A program made the translations under genes and the position numbers. Source: Acidobacteriota bacterium (GTDB lineage: Bacteria > Acidobacteriota > Vicinamibacteria > Vicinamibacterales > Vicinamibacteraceae). Taken from it: a stretch of 43,570 nucleotides of DNA. The notes under the pieces were generated by a model. That model was not told the origin of the DNA and did no database searches. It was given only the letters and a program-made list of their open reading frames with translations. This document shows positions 1 to 7,798 of this stretch, piece by piece (position 1 is the stretch's first letter; every line of letters starts with the position of its first letter). The stretch spans positions 1-43,570 of the forward strand of contig JAEZDP010000001.1 of NCBI GenBank assembly GCA_023418055.1. The letters are read 5' to 3'.

Positions 1-17
1 GCCCGCGCCCCCCCCGG

Positions 18-1511
18 TCACCCCCTCTTCCCCCCCGCCCGCCCCCGAAACCGCGCGCTCACGAGCGGCCAGACCAGCGTCAGAACCGTCAGCACGAGAA
101 ACAGCAGGGAAATCGGCCTGGTCACGAACGTCGACAGACTGCCCTCCGACAGCGCCAGCGCGCGCCGCAGGTTCGACTCGGCCATGGGTCCCAGGATCAG
201 CGCCAGCACCAGCGGCCCCATCGGAAAGCCGTGGCGACGCAGCCCATATCCCGCCATCCCCGCCACGACCGCCGTCCAGACGTCGCCGACCGACTGGTTC
301 AGCGCATAAGTGCCGACCAGGCTGATCGCCAGCACCGACGCCCAGAGATACTCGTCCCGGATACGCAAGAGGTGCGAGAGGACCCGCGCGCCGACCAACC
401 CCCAGACGACGGTGGCCAGCGCGGCCATGAAGACCAGCGCCACGACGGTGGCAACCAGGTCCGGACGATTCCGGAACAGCAGCGGCCCCGGCTGCAATCC
501 GTGCATCAGCAACGCGCCGATCATCACGGCCGTCGCCGAATCTCCAGGAATGCCAAGCGCCAGCGTCGTCACCAGCGCCCCACCAATCCCCGCGTTGGCC
601 CCGGTACTCGCGGCCACGACGCCTTCGTCCGATCCCTTGCCGAACTGCTCGGGCGTCCGGGACATGCGGCGCGACTGATCCCAGGCGAGGATGGCGCCGA
701 CGTCGGCACCCGCCGCGGGCAGCAGCCCAATCCACACGCCAATTCCTGACCCTGAGAGCGCTGGACGCACGAGACGGCGAACGTCCGCCCACGTCGGGAG
801 AATGCCCGTGAAGGCCACCGGCGCCGCGTCACGCTGGCGAGGGGGCCCCGCCATCTGCATCAGGACCTCGGCCAGGCCGAACAGGCCGACCATCACCGCA
901 ATGAACGACACGCCATCGAGCAGTTCAGGCTGCGAAAACGTGTAGCGGGGATGTCCGGTGATGGCATCCAGACCGACGGTGGCCAACAGGAGGCCGAGCG
1001 CTCCCATCGCCACACCCTTGGCCAGCGCCCCCTGCGACACGCCCACCATCGTGCTGATGCCGAAGGCAGCCACGGCGAAGTATTCGGCCGGACCGAACTG
1101 CAGCGCGACCCGCGTCAGCGGCAGGGCCGCCACCCACAACACGACCAGGCTCACGAGGATGCCGAAGAACGCCGCGATGGCATTCAAGCCGAGCGCAAAG
1201 CCGGCGCGGCCGGCGCGCGCCATCGGATAGCCGTCCCACGCCAGGGCGATCGAGGCCGGCGTGCCGGGCGTGTTCAGGAGGATGGCCGGAATGCCGCCGC
1301 TGAAGACCGCCGACACGAGGAGCCCGAGCAGCATCGCCAGCGCCTGATCCGGCCCCACCCAGAACGTGAACGGCGTCAACACCGCGAGACCCATCGTCGC
1401 GGTGAAGCCCGGCAGCGATCCGAAGATCACGCCGAGACCGACGCCCAGCAGGACGTACAGCCAGGTGTCGAGCGAGGTGAGTGCGTGCAGCAGGAGGGAG
1501 GGATCGGGCAT
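18..1511 (-). CDS. tctA: TctA-family large permease of a tripartite tricarboxylate transporter
   Basis: Encodes a 497-residue, very hydrophobic inner-membrane protein with about a dozen predicted membrane segments. The N-terminal stretch with GVIFGSLPGFTATMGLAV and the following SGGIPAILLNTPGTPAS are the signature glycine/proline-rich motifs of the TctA family, and the length is typical. With TctB and the periplasmic protein TctC it should form a secondary importer for a carboxylate. It starts at an ATG 27 nt after the tctB stop and is the last gene of the minus-strand operon that begins near 6.15 kb. The substrate cannot be read from the sequence; the aldolase in the same operon points to a sugar acid or related hydroxy/keto acid. 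Confidence 0.95.
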   Translation of the reverse strand: MPDPSLLLHALTSLDTWLYVLLGVGLGVIFGSLPGFTATMGLAVLTPFTFWVGPDQALAMLLGLLVSAVFSGGIPAILLNTPGTPASIALAWDGYPMARAGRAGFALGLNAIAAFFGILVSLVVLWVAALPLTRVALQFGPAEYFAVAAFGISTMVGVSQGALAKGVAMGALGLLLATVGLDAITGHPRYTFSQPELLDGVSFIAVMVGLFGLAEVLMQMAGPPRQRDAAPVAFTGILPTWADVRRLVRPALSGSGIGVWIGLLPAAGADVGAILAWDQSRRMSRTPEQFGKGSDEGVVAASTGANAGIGGALVTTLALGIPGDSATAVMIGALLMHGLQPGPLLFRNRPDLVATVVALVFMAALATVVWGLVGARVLSHLLRIRDEYLWASVLAISLVGTYALNQSVGDVWTAVVAGMAGYGLRRHGFPMGPLVLALILGPMAESNLRRALALSEGSLSTFVTRPISLLFLVLTVLTLVWPLVSARFRGRAGGKRG

Positions 1512-1538
1512 CGGCAGAAGGTCGCGAAAGCCGCCGAC

Positions 1539-1952
1539 TCAGAGGCGAATCGCCAGCAGGTGCTCGAAGAGGACGAACACGGCGCCCGCAAGCGCCACGG
1601 CCGTGACGGCAGCGGGACGCCAGGCGATGTCGAGCAGGCGGAGAAACAGCACGAGGAAGACGACCGTCCGCACCACGAACGGGACGACGTTCCACAGCGC
1701 GGCGTAGGCCACGAGGCCCGCGAGTGTCCAGCCGATGGCCACCCCACGCCCCGCCACCGGAGGGGGACTGTCGGCCGCCCCTGGACGTGCGAGCACCCAG
1801 GCTGCAGCCAGCCCGAGGACGATGGCCACGAGGCGCGGGACGAGGGCGGGCCCAGGCACGCCCTGCGACCCGCCGGGGTATCCGAGCGTCCCCACGGCGG
1901 CCAGCAGCGCCAGCAGCAGCAACGCTGCTGCGGTCATCCGGGTGCCGTTCAT
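1539..1952 (-). CDS. tctB: TctB-family small permease of a tripartite tricarboxylate transporter
   Basis: A 137-residue membrane protein with four predicted hydrophobic helices, the usual size and topology of TctB. I place the start at the ATG whose reverse-strand sequence overlaps the tctC stop as ATGA (1949-1952); the frame stays open further upstream, but that part lies inside tctC and looks like non-coding shadow. A second in-frame ATG five codons downstream (MTAAALLLL) is a possible alternative. Sequence conservation in this family is low, so the call rests on size, hydrophobicity and its place between tctC and tctA. Confidence 0.85.
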   Translation of the reverse strand: MNGTRMTAAALLLLALLAAVGTLGYPGGSQGVPGPALVPRLVAIVLGLAAAWVLARPGAADSPPPVAGRGVAIGWTLAGLVAYAALWNVVPFVVRTVVFLVLFLRLLDIAWRPAAVTAVALAGAVFVLFEHLLAIRL

Positions 1953-2932
1953 TCGGTCACCAGCCCCTCCTCGCGCACAATCCGCGCGAAGCGCCCGGAC
2001 TCGGCCTCGACAAACTGCGTGAACGCTTCGGGCCCGAGCACCTGCACGTCGAGGCCCGACGTCCGGCAGTACGCACGGCACGCCTCGGCCTCGAACGACT
2101 GCAGGATGGTCTGGGCCAGCAACGTGCGCCGCTCGGCGGGCACGCCCCGCGGGACCATGAATCCGCCCCACGCCTCGAAGATGAGGTCCACGCCCTGCTC
2201 ACGACACGTCGGCACGTCGGGGAACGCGTCCGAGCGCACGTCGCTCATGAGCCCGAGCATCCGGACCGCCCCCCCGCGCACCACCGCCTGCAACTCGGGC
2301 AGGCCGGCCACCACCACGTCGGTGTGGCCGCCGAGCAGAGCCGTCACCGAAGGCGCGGACCCTGGAAAGGGCACGTAGATGAACGACGCGCCGACCTGGC
2401 GCGCGAACGACACGCCGCCCAGGTGCCAGACGCTGGCCGGCCCCGCCGTGCCGAGCGCCAACCGCCGGCCTTCAGGGCGACGCATTGCCGCCACCAGGTC
2501 CTGCAGCGAGTGCCAGGGTGAAGACGCCTGCACGCCGATGACCGCCGCGGCCCGATGGTGTCGCGCCAGCAGATCGAAGTCCTGCCAGCGGATGTCGGTG
2601 TAGCGGAGGTTCGGGATCACGGCCATCTCGACCGGCGTGTAGCCGACGGTGTAGCCGTCGGGCGCCGCAGCGCGCACGGCAGAAAAGGCCACGGCCCCCA
2701 TTGCGCCGACCCGGTTCTCGGTGACGACCGGCACGCCAAAGGCGTCGTTCAGCCCCCGCGCCGTGTAGCGTGCGACGGTGTCGGACATGCCGCCGGCGGC
2801 CGCATGCACGATGAGCCGGATTTCCCGTCCGGGATACGGCGGCTCTTCGCGGCCACAGGCCGCGGCGAGCGCCGCGAACGTGCCTACCGAGCTGCGCAGG
2901 AACCCCCGGCGCGAGGCGTCTCGGCGTGTCAC
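1949..2932 (-). CDS. tctC: TctC/Bug-family periplasmic solute-binding protein
   Basis: A 327-residue extracytoplasmic receptor that should capture the substrate for the TctAB permease. The segment YPGREIRLIVHAAAGG followed by DTVARYTARGL and VTENRVGAMG is the hallmark N-terminal part of the Bug family. The first 27 residues carry a twin-arginine motif (SRRGFLR), a hydrophobic stretch and a Cys (LAAAC), so export by Tat is likely and lipid anchoring possible, although Ala at -3 makes the lipobox imperfect. It starts at a GTG one base after the stop of the aldolase gene, consistent with translational coupling. Bug proteins bind many different carboxylates, so no substrate is assigned. Confidence 0.92.
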   Translation of the reverse strand: MTRRDASRRGFLRSSVGTFAALAAACGREEPPYPGREIRLIVHAAAGGMSDTVARYTARGLNDAFGVPVVTENRVGAMGAVAFSAVRAAAPDGYTVGYTPVEMAVIPNLRYTDIRWQDFDLLARHHRAAAVIGVQASSPWHSLQDLVAAMRRPEGRRLALGTAGPASVWHLGGVSFARQVGASFIYVPFPGSAPSVTALLGGHTDVVVAGLPELQAVVRGGAVRMLGLMSDVRSDAFPDVPTCREQGVDLIFEAWGGFMVPRGVPAERRTLLAQTILQSFEAEACRAYCRTSGLDVQVLGPEAFTQFVEAESGRFARIVREEGLVTE

Positions 2933-2933
2933 G

Positions 2934-3746
2934 TCAGTACGCGCCCCGCCCCGCCCCGGCCGCCCGGCCGAGCGGCGTCAGCCACTGCCGCGCGGCCTCG
3001 GCAAACAGCGTGAGGTCGGACGGCGCCTGGAAGAAGCGAAAGCCTTCACTGACGTATTGCGCGACGGCCGCAGCGGTGGAAGCCGGGCGCCCCGCCACCT
3101 TGCCGTGGCGGTCGGCTGCCAGCTTGACCTCGGCTACGGCCGCCAGCACCTCGGGATGGTCCATCTGCCCGCGATGCCCGAGCGAGAACGCCAGGTCGCT
3201 CGTGCCGACAAACAGCACGTCCACGCCTGGCGTGGCGGCGATGGCGTCCACCTCCTCCACGGCGCAGGCCTCTTCAATCATCGCGACCACCACCACGTTG
3301 GCATCGGCCGAGTCGAAATAGGGCTGCGCGTCGGGCCAGGTGCTCGTGGCCAGCGCCGCTCCCGACCCGCGGCGGCCGACCGGCGGATAGCGGCACGCCT
3401 GCGCCACCTGTTGCGCGAGCGCCGGAGTGCTCGTGAACGGCACGATGACGCCATGGACCCCCGCATCGAGCACCCGCTTGGCCAGCCACGTCTCGCCCGC
3501 CGGCACCCGTGCGAACGGCACGGCCGGATGCGCACGCGTCGTGAGGACGATGTGGCGCAGGGTCTCGAGCGTGAGTGGCGCGTGCTCCATCTCCACCCAG
3601 AGGAAGTCGAAGCCCGCTGCAGCCGCGAGCGCCGCCATGTCGAGGCTGGTCGAGGTGATCGACACGCCGAGCACTGGCTCACCGCGCTCGAGGCGCAGGC
3701 GCACCGGGCTGCGCCAGGCCGGCACGTCGGCGAGGCCTTCGCTCAT
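2934..3746 (-). CDS. HpcH/HpaI-family aldolase (class II, pyruvate-type)
   Basis: A 270-residue cytoplasmic aldolase of the HpcH/HpaI family. Members cleave 4-hydroxy-2-oxo acids such as 2-keto-3-deoxy sugar acids or 4-hydroxy-2-oxoheptanedioate to pyruvate and an aldehyde, using a divalent metal. Key residues are visible in order: WVEMEHAPL with the catalytic His, PFARVPAGE with the pyruvate-binding Arg, AMIEEACAVEEVDAI with the metal-binding Glu, and VLFVGTSDLAFSLG with the metal-binding Asp. The ATG chosen overlaps the upstream stop as ATGA (3743-3746); an upstream in-frame ATG at 3767 would add seven residues but lies inside the neighbouring gene. It sits between the secreted glycosidase-like gene and tctC in one operon, which argues that the imported compound ends up as its substrate. 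Confidence 0.9.
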   Translation of the reverse strand: MSEGLADVPAWRSPVRLRLERGEPVLGVSITSTSLDMAALAAAAGFDFLWVEMEHAPLTLETLRHIVLTTRAHPAVPFARVPAGETWLAKRVLDAGVHGVIVPFTSTPALAQQVAQACRYPPVGRRGSGAALATSTWPDAQPYFDSADANVVVVAMIEEACAVEEVDAIAATPGVDVLFVGTSDLAFSLGHRGQMDHPEVLAAVAEVKLAADRHGKVAGRPASTAAAVAQYVSEGFRFFQAPSDLTLFAEAARQWLTPLGRAAGAGRGAY

Positions 3747-6154
3747 CGCGTCCCCTTGATGAGCCACACCTCAGCCACCTGGCAGCCGCGCCCGGCGCCG
3801 CCGATGCCGGGCTCCGCACGCCAGGCCAGGGTCAGCCGACCGTCGGCCGTCGCGGCCCGTGGAATCTCGAACTCGAGCGGTGCCACGGGCTGCGGCTTGG
3901 CCATGAGCCCGTGCACCTCGTGTTCGTTGTCGGCCATCAGACTGACGCGCGGGGTCTGGCTGTACATGTCGCCGGCATACACCACGCGGACGGTGTAGAA
4001 AGCGTCGGGGTCGAGGCCGTCGTAGCGCATTTCGAGGACGCCATCGTAGAACGCTTCGGCGTGCGTCATCCACGACAGCCGCCATGACGGATTCCAGCCG
4101 AAGCCCGTGATGCCGGAATGGTACGGGCCGGGATCGTCACGGAAGGGCGGCGGCGCCACCAGGCGCGGGTGATGGCCCGGACGTCCGAGGTCGTCGTAGA
4201 AGCCTCCTGGCCCGGGGTCGTCCCAGCGCACGATCCGGTCGATGGCCTCGAGCCGCTCTCGCTCCCCGGGAAGGTCGGCAATGGCCTCGAACTGGTCGAG
4301 CAGCCAGACGCGGTCGTTCAGGGGCACGTCCACGAAGTCGAGCGTCGCCCCGCGTCCCATGCCGATCGCCTTGTAGTAGGTGACGCTCAACTGCATGCGG
4401 ATGCTCTGGTACAGCGCCTCGGCCAGTTGGAAGACGCGCGTGCGGAGGTCGATGGCCGTCGGGGCCGCCGACCCGGCCAGGATGCGGGCGGCGTCGGCCA
4501 GCGCGGGCCGCGCGCCTGTGGTGCGCGCGCGCCGCAACACCTGCATCGCCTCGGCCTCGGCGGCCTGCTCGTGCAGCAGGCGCTGGCGCTGATACCCGTC
4601 GTAGTACGCGCGGTACAGCGGTTGCTGCAGGCGCCAGTTGAGCAGGTCGTGGGGCGTCGCCTCACGCTCGATCGCCTGGAAGTGCGCAAGCGTCTCGTCC
4701 ACACCGACGTTCCCGGCAAGCGGACCGCGCCAGTTCTCTTCGAGCCGCAGGAGCCCCTCGGCCACCCGCGGGCCGAGCACCGGTCCCACGAAGTAGCGGC
4801 CATATTGCTGCAGCACCTCCTCGACGTCGGCGTCAGGGTTCCATCCCAGGGCGCTCCAGACGATCTTGTTGACGTCGTCGTTGTTGCCCTCCGAGTAGGT
4901 CAGGAAGTCGGGAGCCGTGCCGACCCACTTACGGAAGATCGCCTGCTGGTCGCGCGGCCGCGGGTTGATGGGCTCGCGCTCCGAGGTGCGCGCGTGCGCC
5001 AGGTCCCACTCGGGCACGGGGAACTCGGCGCGAATGGTGTGGGTGATGTCGGGATAGCGCCGGATGCGGTATTGCGCAGGGATACGCTTACGCACCGTGG
5101 CGATCGAGTCGCGATTCTGCGGGCCGATGACGATGCCTGTGAGCCAGGCGGGCTGTTTCGCCATCAGGCCGTAGAACGTCTCCATCCACTCGGCCGTGAA
5201 ACCCTGGGGCGACATCCACATCGTGGCGTTCGGATGGTGCTGCCGCAGGGCCGCGGTCTGACGTTCGAGCAGGCTGAACATCACGCCCGGCTCGGTGTGC
5301 CCGGGGTCTCCGCCCGGCACGAACACCGCGTCCACGCGGGGCAGTTGGCCGAGCACCGCCATCCACGTATCCACCGCACGCGCGCGTTGCGCGTCGGTGG
5401 TGTAGTCCTTCTCGAGCGCGGGGTACCACACCCAGACATCGAGGCCGAGTTCGTCGGCCAGACGCGACATCTCGACCATCATCTCCATCTGCGGGCGCGG
5501 AAAATGCGGGCTGTCCGGCGCATCGTCGGACACCGGGGGGATGAGCTCGATGGCGTTCGTGCCGAAGACCGCGAGGTCACGCATGTACTGGCGCCATTGC
5601 GGGACGTCCCAGCCGTCGTAGGAGTTGGTCTTGGGCCGGTAGCCGAGCTGATGCCCGCGCATGTCCACCACGGGCGTCTCGGTGAGGGCCAGCGGCGCAG
5701 GCAGGGTGACGCGGTCGCGACGCATGTCGAGCGCACGCAGCAGGCGGCCCACGCCAAAGAGCACGCCGCGCTCGTCCGCGCCGCCCACGACCACCCCACG
5801 CGGCGAGGACACCAGGTGATAGCCCTCACGGCCCGGCGCCTCCCGGTCGCCAATCGCGTCGGCCACCTGCGCGCCAAGGCGCGTCAGGGTGCCCATCCTG
5901 ATGACGGGCCCGTCACCGGCGGCGGTGCCCTCCACGACCCGCCAGGTCTGGCGGCTCCGCTCGTACACGGCATCGGCGAGGAGCTGCGCCGCGGCACGCT
6001 CACGAGCCGTGGGCGAGGCCCCGAGGTCGATCACCGCGCCCGTCAGGTCGAGCGCTCCCGCATGGCTGGCGCCGCGCTGCCCCTCCAGCGCCACGGAGGC
6101 CAGCACCAGCCACAGGCCCACAGCGGCCAGTGAACGCATCACGGGAAGGGACAT
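3743..6154 (-). CDS. Secreted glycosidase-like protein (TIM-barrel type, GH20/GH67/GH115-like architecture)
   Basis: An 803-residue exported protein and first gene of the operon. The start MSLPVMRSLAAVGLWLVL gives a typical signal peptide and has an AGGAG ribosome site 6 nt upstream; an in-frame extension to 6244 lacks such support. Residues about 35-150 resemble the alpha/beta domain found before the catalytic barrel in GH20, GH67 and GH115 enzymes (VIDLGASPTARERAAAQLL, then a glycine-rich FGVGRLLRALDM). Residues about 160-480 look like a barrel with aromatic and acidic motifs (VWVWYPALEKDY, MWMSPQGF, LTYSEGNNDDVNKIVW). A mainly helical part and a C-terminal beta-rich domain follow. The exact GH family and catalytic acids are not certain. 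The operon context suggests it frees the compound taken up by TctABC. Confidence 0.6.
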   Translation of the reverse strand: MSLPVMRSLAAVGLWLVLASVALEGQRGASHAGALDLTGAVIDLGASPTARERAAAQLLADAVYERSRQTWRVVEGTAAGDGPVIRMGTLTRLGAQVADAIGDREAPGREGYHLVSSPRGVVVGGADERGVLFGVGRLLRALDMRRDRVTLPAPLALTETPVVDMRGHQLGYRPKTNSYDGWDVPQWRQYMRDLAVFGTNAIELIPPVSDDAPDSPHFPRPQMEMMVEMSRLADELGLDVWVWYPALEKDYTTDAQRARAVDTWMAVLGQLPRVDAVFVPGGDPGHTEPGVMFSLLERQTAALRQHHPNATMWMSPQGFTAEWMETFYGLMAKQPAWLTGIVIGPQNRDSIATVRKRIPAQYRIRRYPDITHTIRAEFPVPEWDLAHARTSEREPINPRPRDQQAIFRKWVGTAPDFLTYSEGNNDDVNKIVWSALGWNPDADVEEVLQQYGRYFVGPVLGPRVAEGLLRLEENWRGPLAGNVGVDETLAHFQAIEREATPHDLLNWRLQQPLYRAYYDGYQRQRLLHEQAAEAEAMQVLRRARTTGARPALADAARILAGSAAPTAIDLRTRVFQLAEALYQSIRMQLSVTYYKAIGMGRGATLDFVDVPLNDRVWLLDQFEAIADLPGERERLEAIDRIVRWDDPGPGGFYDDLGRPGHHPRLVAPPPFRDDPGPYHSGITGFGWNPSWRLSWMTHAEAFYDGVLEMRYDGLDPDAFYTVRVVYAGDMYSQTPRVSLMADNEHEVHGLMAKPQPVAPLEFEIPRAATADGRLTLAWRAEPGIGGAGRGCQVAEVWLIKGTR

Positions 6155-6160
6155 TCGCAA

Positions 6161-6165
6161 CTCCT
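6161..6165 (-). promoter_or_regulatory. Ribosome binding site that fixes the glycosidase-like gene start
   Basis: On the minus strand this is AGGAG, six bases before the ATG at 6154. It supports that start over the longer in-frame extension that would run into the AT-rich control region. Confidence 0.7.
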
Positions 6166-6177
6166 GCTCGAGCGACA

Positions 6178-6225
6178 GTGAAACCGTATTTGAAAACAGT
6201 TCCATTTTTATATCATGCGTTTCAC
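6178..6225. promoter_or_regulatory. Divergent control region with candidate IclR-family operators
   Basis: Between the divergent starts at 6154 and 6265 the sequence turns AT-rich, unlike the flanks. Two nested inverted repeats are visible: GTGAAAC (6178-6184) facing GTTTCAC (6219-6225), and TGAAA-ACAG-TTCCA (6191-6204). IclR-family operators often have TGAAA/TGGAA...TTTCA/TTCCA half-sites, and an IclR-type gene lies close by. A plus-strand promoter may overlap: TTGAAA (6190-6195), 15 bases, TATCAT (6211-6216), giving a start near 6223 for the RraA gene. The promoter assignment is weaker than the repeats themselves; no minus-strand promoter is clear. Confidence 0.5.
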
Positions 6226-6264
6226 AATGCAGCTGACCCGTCACTGCTTGCTGGAGCGTTGTCC

Positions 6265-6933
6265 ATGACCGCCATCCGCGCCCTTGCCGCCCTCGACAGC
6301 CCCACTGTGGCCAATGCCATCGAGCGGTTCGGCGTGCGGCCGCGCACCGTGGGCTACGCGGACATGCACCTGCGCTGCCAGTTCCCCGCGCGCGGGTCGA
6401 TGGTGGGCTATGCCGTCACATGCACGGCAGACAGCACGACCGAGGGGCGAGCCGACGGCGTGGGCCTGATGGGTCTCTGGAAGGCGATCGCCGCGGCGCC
6501 CAAACCCGCGGTGGTGGTGATGAAGGACGTGGGCCGCGTGCCTGGCCGCGGGTGCCACATGGGCGAAGTCATGGCGACCATGGCCCGACGGCTGGGGGCC
6601 GTGGGGTGCGTCAGCGACGGCGGTCTGCGCGACGTCAAGGAAGTGGAAGCCCTCGGTGACTTCCAGTACTTCTGCCCCGGGCTCGTCGTGTCACACGGCC
6701 AGCCGGTGATTCTCGAGGTGGGCATCGACGTGGTGATTCACGGCCTGCGCATCGTGCCGGGCGACATCCTCCACGGCGACGCCAACGGGCTGCTGACGGT
6801 GCCGGCCGCCATCGCATCGCTGGTGCCTGACGCCTGCGAGGCCGTGCGCAACGAGGAGCGCGCGCTGCTCGACTACATCCGCGACCCGGCCTTCTCGCTC
6901 GAGGGCCTCGAGGCCCGGCGTGTCAGGCACTGA
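6265..6933 (+). CDS. RraA-family protein, probable 4-hydroxy-4-methyl-2-oxoglutarate/oxoadipate-type aldolase or relative
   Basis: A 222-residue RraA-like protein. The motif GAVGCVSDGGLRDVKEVE contains the G-x-x-S-D-G-x-x-R-D signature, and the R-D-x-x-E pattern matches the catalytic and metal-binding set described for the aldolase branch. HGDANGLLTVP near the end is also conserved. These enzymes cleave 4-hydroxy-2-oxo acids to pyruvate or decarboxylate oxaloacetate; other members bind RNase E, which is less likely in this context. I start at ATG 6265 with GGAG eight bases upstream; an open frame to 6130 crosses the control region. It diverges from the transporter/aldolase operon and its end overlaps the IclR gene by 11 bases tail to tail. 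Confidence 0.85.
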   Translation: MTAIRALAALDSPTVANAIERFGVRPRTVGYADMHLRCQFPARGSMVGYAVTCTADSTTEGRADGVGLMGLWKAIAAAPKPAVVVMKDVGRVPGRGCHMGEVMATMARRLGAVGCVSDGGLRDVKEVEALGDFQYFCPGLVVSHGQPVILEVGIDVVIHGLRIVPGDILHGDANGLLTVPAAIASLVPDACEAVRNEERALLDYIRDPAFSLEGLEARRVRH

Positions 6934-7738
6934 GGGCGACGAGGCTTGCGCTGATGTCGGCCGCCGCGCCCTTCACCGCCGCGACGATACGGCGCGTCAT
7001 CGCCTTGTCCTTCAGGCGCATCTTCGGCAGCGACAGGCTGATGGCCGCAAAGACCCGGCCATCGGGCGCCGTGATGGGCGCGCCGAAGCAGCAGCCCTCG
7101 AGCACACTTTCTTCCGTGTCGGTGGAGTATCCCTGCGCCCGCACCTCCTCGTACGCCTGTTTGAGCGCCACGTCGTCGGTGATGGTGTGGGCGGTGAACC
7201 TGTGATTCCCGTAGCTGCGCCGCAGCCGCTCGACGACCTCGTCGGGCTGATGGGCGGTGATGGCCTTGCCGAGCGAACTGGCGTGGGGCGGCAGGATGCG
7301 ACCCACTGTGTTGGCCATGCGAATCAGGTGCGGGCTGTCAACGGTCGCGACCACCTCGATGCGGTTGTCGAGATGCATGGCCAGCGTCACGGTTTCCCCG
7401 AACTCGCGGCCCAGTGTGCGCATCGCGGGCAGCGCGGCGTCGAGCAGGTCGGTCACCCGCTTCCCATCGCCCCACACCTGCAGGTCGGCGGTGAGCCGGT
7501 ATTCGCCCTCGGGCGTCCGCTCGACGTACCCCGAGACATCGAGGGTGTGCAGCAGGCGGAACACCGAACTCTTGGCCAGGCCCAGGCGTGCCGTGAGGTC
7601 GGCCAGGGTCAGCGGACGCCCGGCCTCGCGCAGCACGGCCAGGATCTCGAGGGCGCGACCGATCACCTTGGAGTAGTACTTGTCGTCGCGCTCACGGGCG
7701 GGCGGACGGGGAACCGGAAGTGTGCTGGAACGGGCCAT
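6923..7738 (-). CDS. IclR-family transcriptional regulator
   Basis: A 271-residue regulator with the standard IclR layout. Residues about 20-80 form a winged helix-turn-helix (ALEILAVLREAGRPLTLADL, then LGLAKSSVFRLLHTLDVSGY); the rest is the ligand-binding domain with HASSLGKAITAH, YSTDTEESVLEGCCFGAPI and a C-terminal dimer-type helix. The start MARSSTLPV is chosen because upstream codons run through the promoter region. A good minus-strand promoter precedes it. IclR members usually sense small organic acids and control neighbouring catabolic genes, so the RraA gene and the glycosidase-aldolase-transporter operon are the expected targets. Confidence 0.93.
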   Translation of the reverse strand: MARSSTLPVPRPPARERDDKYYSKVIGRALEILAVLREAGRPLTLADLTARLGLAKSSVFRLLHTLDVSGYVERTPEGEYRLTADLQVWGDGKRVTDLLDAALPAMRTLGREFGETVTLAMHLDNRIEVVATVDSPHLIRMANTVGRILPPHASSLGKAITAHQPDEVVERLRRSYGNHRFTAHTITDDVALKQAYEEVRAQGYSTDTEESVLEGCCFGAPITAPDGRVFAAISLSLPKMRLKDKAMTRRIVAAVKGAAADISASLVALSA

Positions 7739-7761
7739 GTGGCTCTGTGTCGAACGCCGGT

Positions 7762-7789
7762 ATTGTAGTGCACGAGCGACCACCGACAA
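7762..7789 (-). promoter_or_regulatory. Candidate sigma-70 type promoter of the IclR gene
   Basis: Read on the minus strand: TTGTCG (7784-7789), 16 bases, TACAAT (7762-7767), with the start codon 23 bases further on. Both hexamers are close to consensus. Confidence 0.55.
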
Positions 7790-7798
7790 GGCGGGACC

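Noticed and set aside
1..17. Sequence left of tctA
   Set aside because: Seventeen C-rich bases at the window edge; too short to interpret.
4118..6133. A 671-codon plus-strand frame
   Set aside because: Shadow of the glycosidase-like gene, rich in Arg, Gly and His, with no domain.
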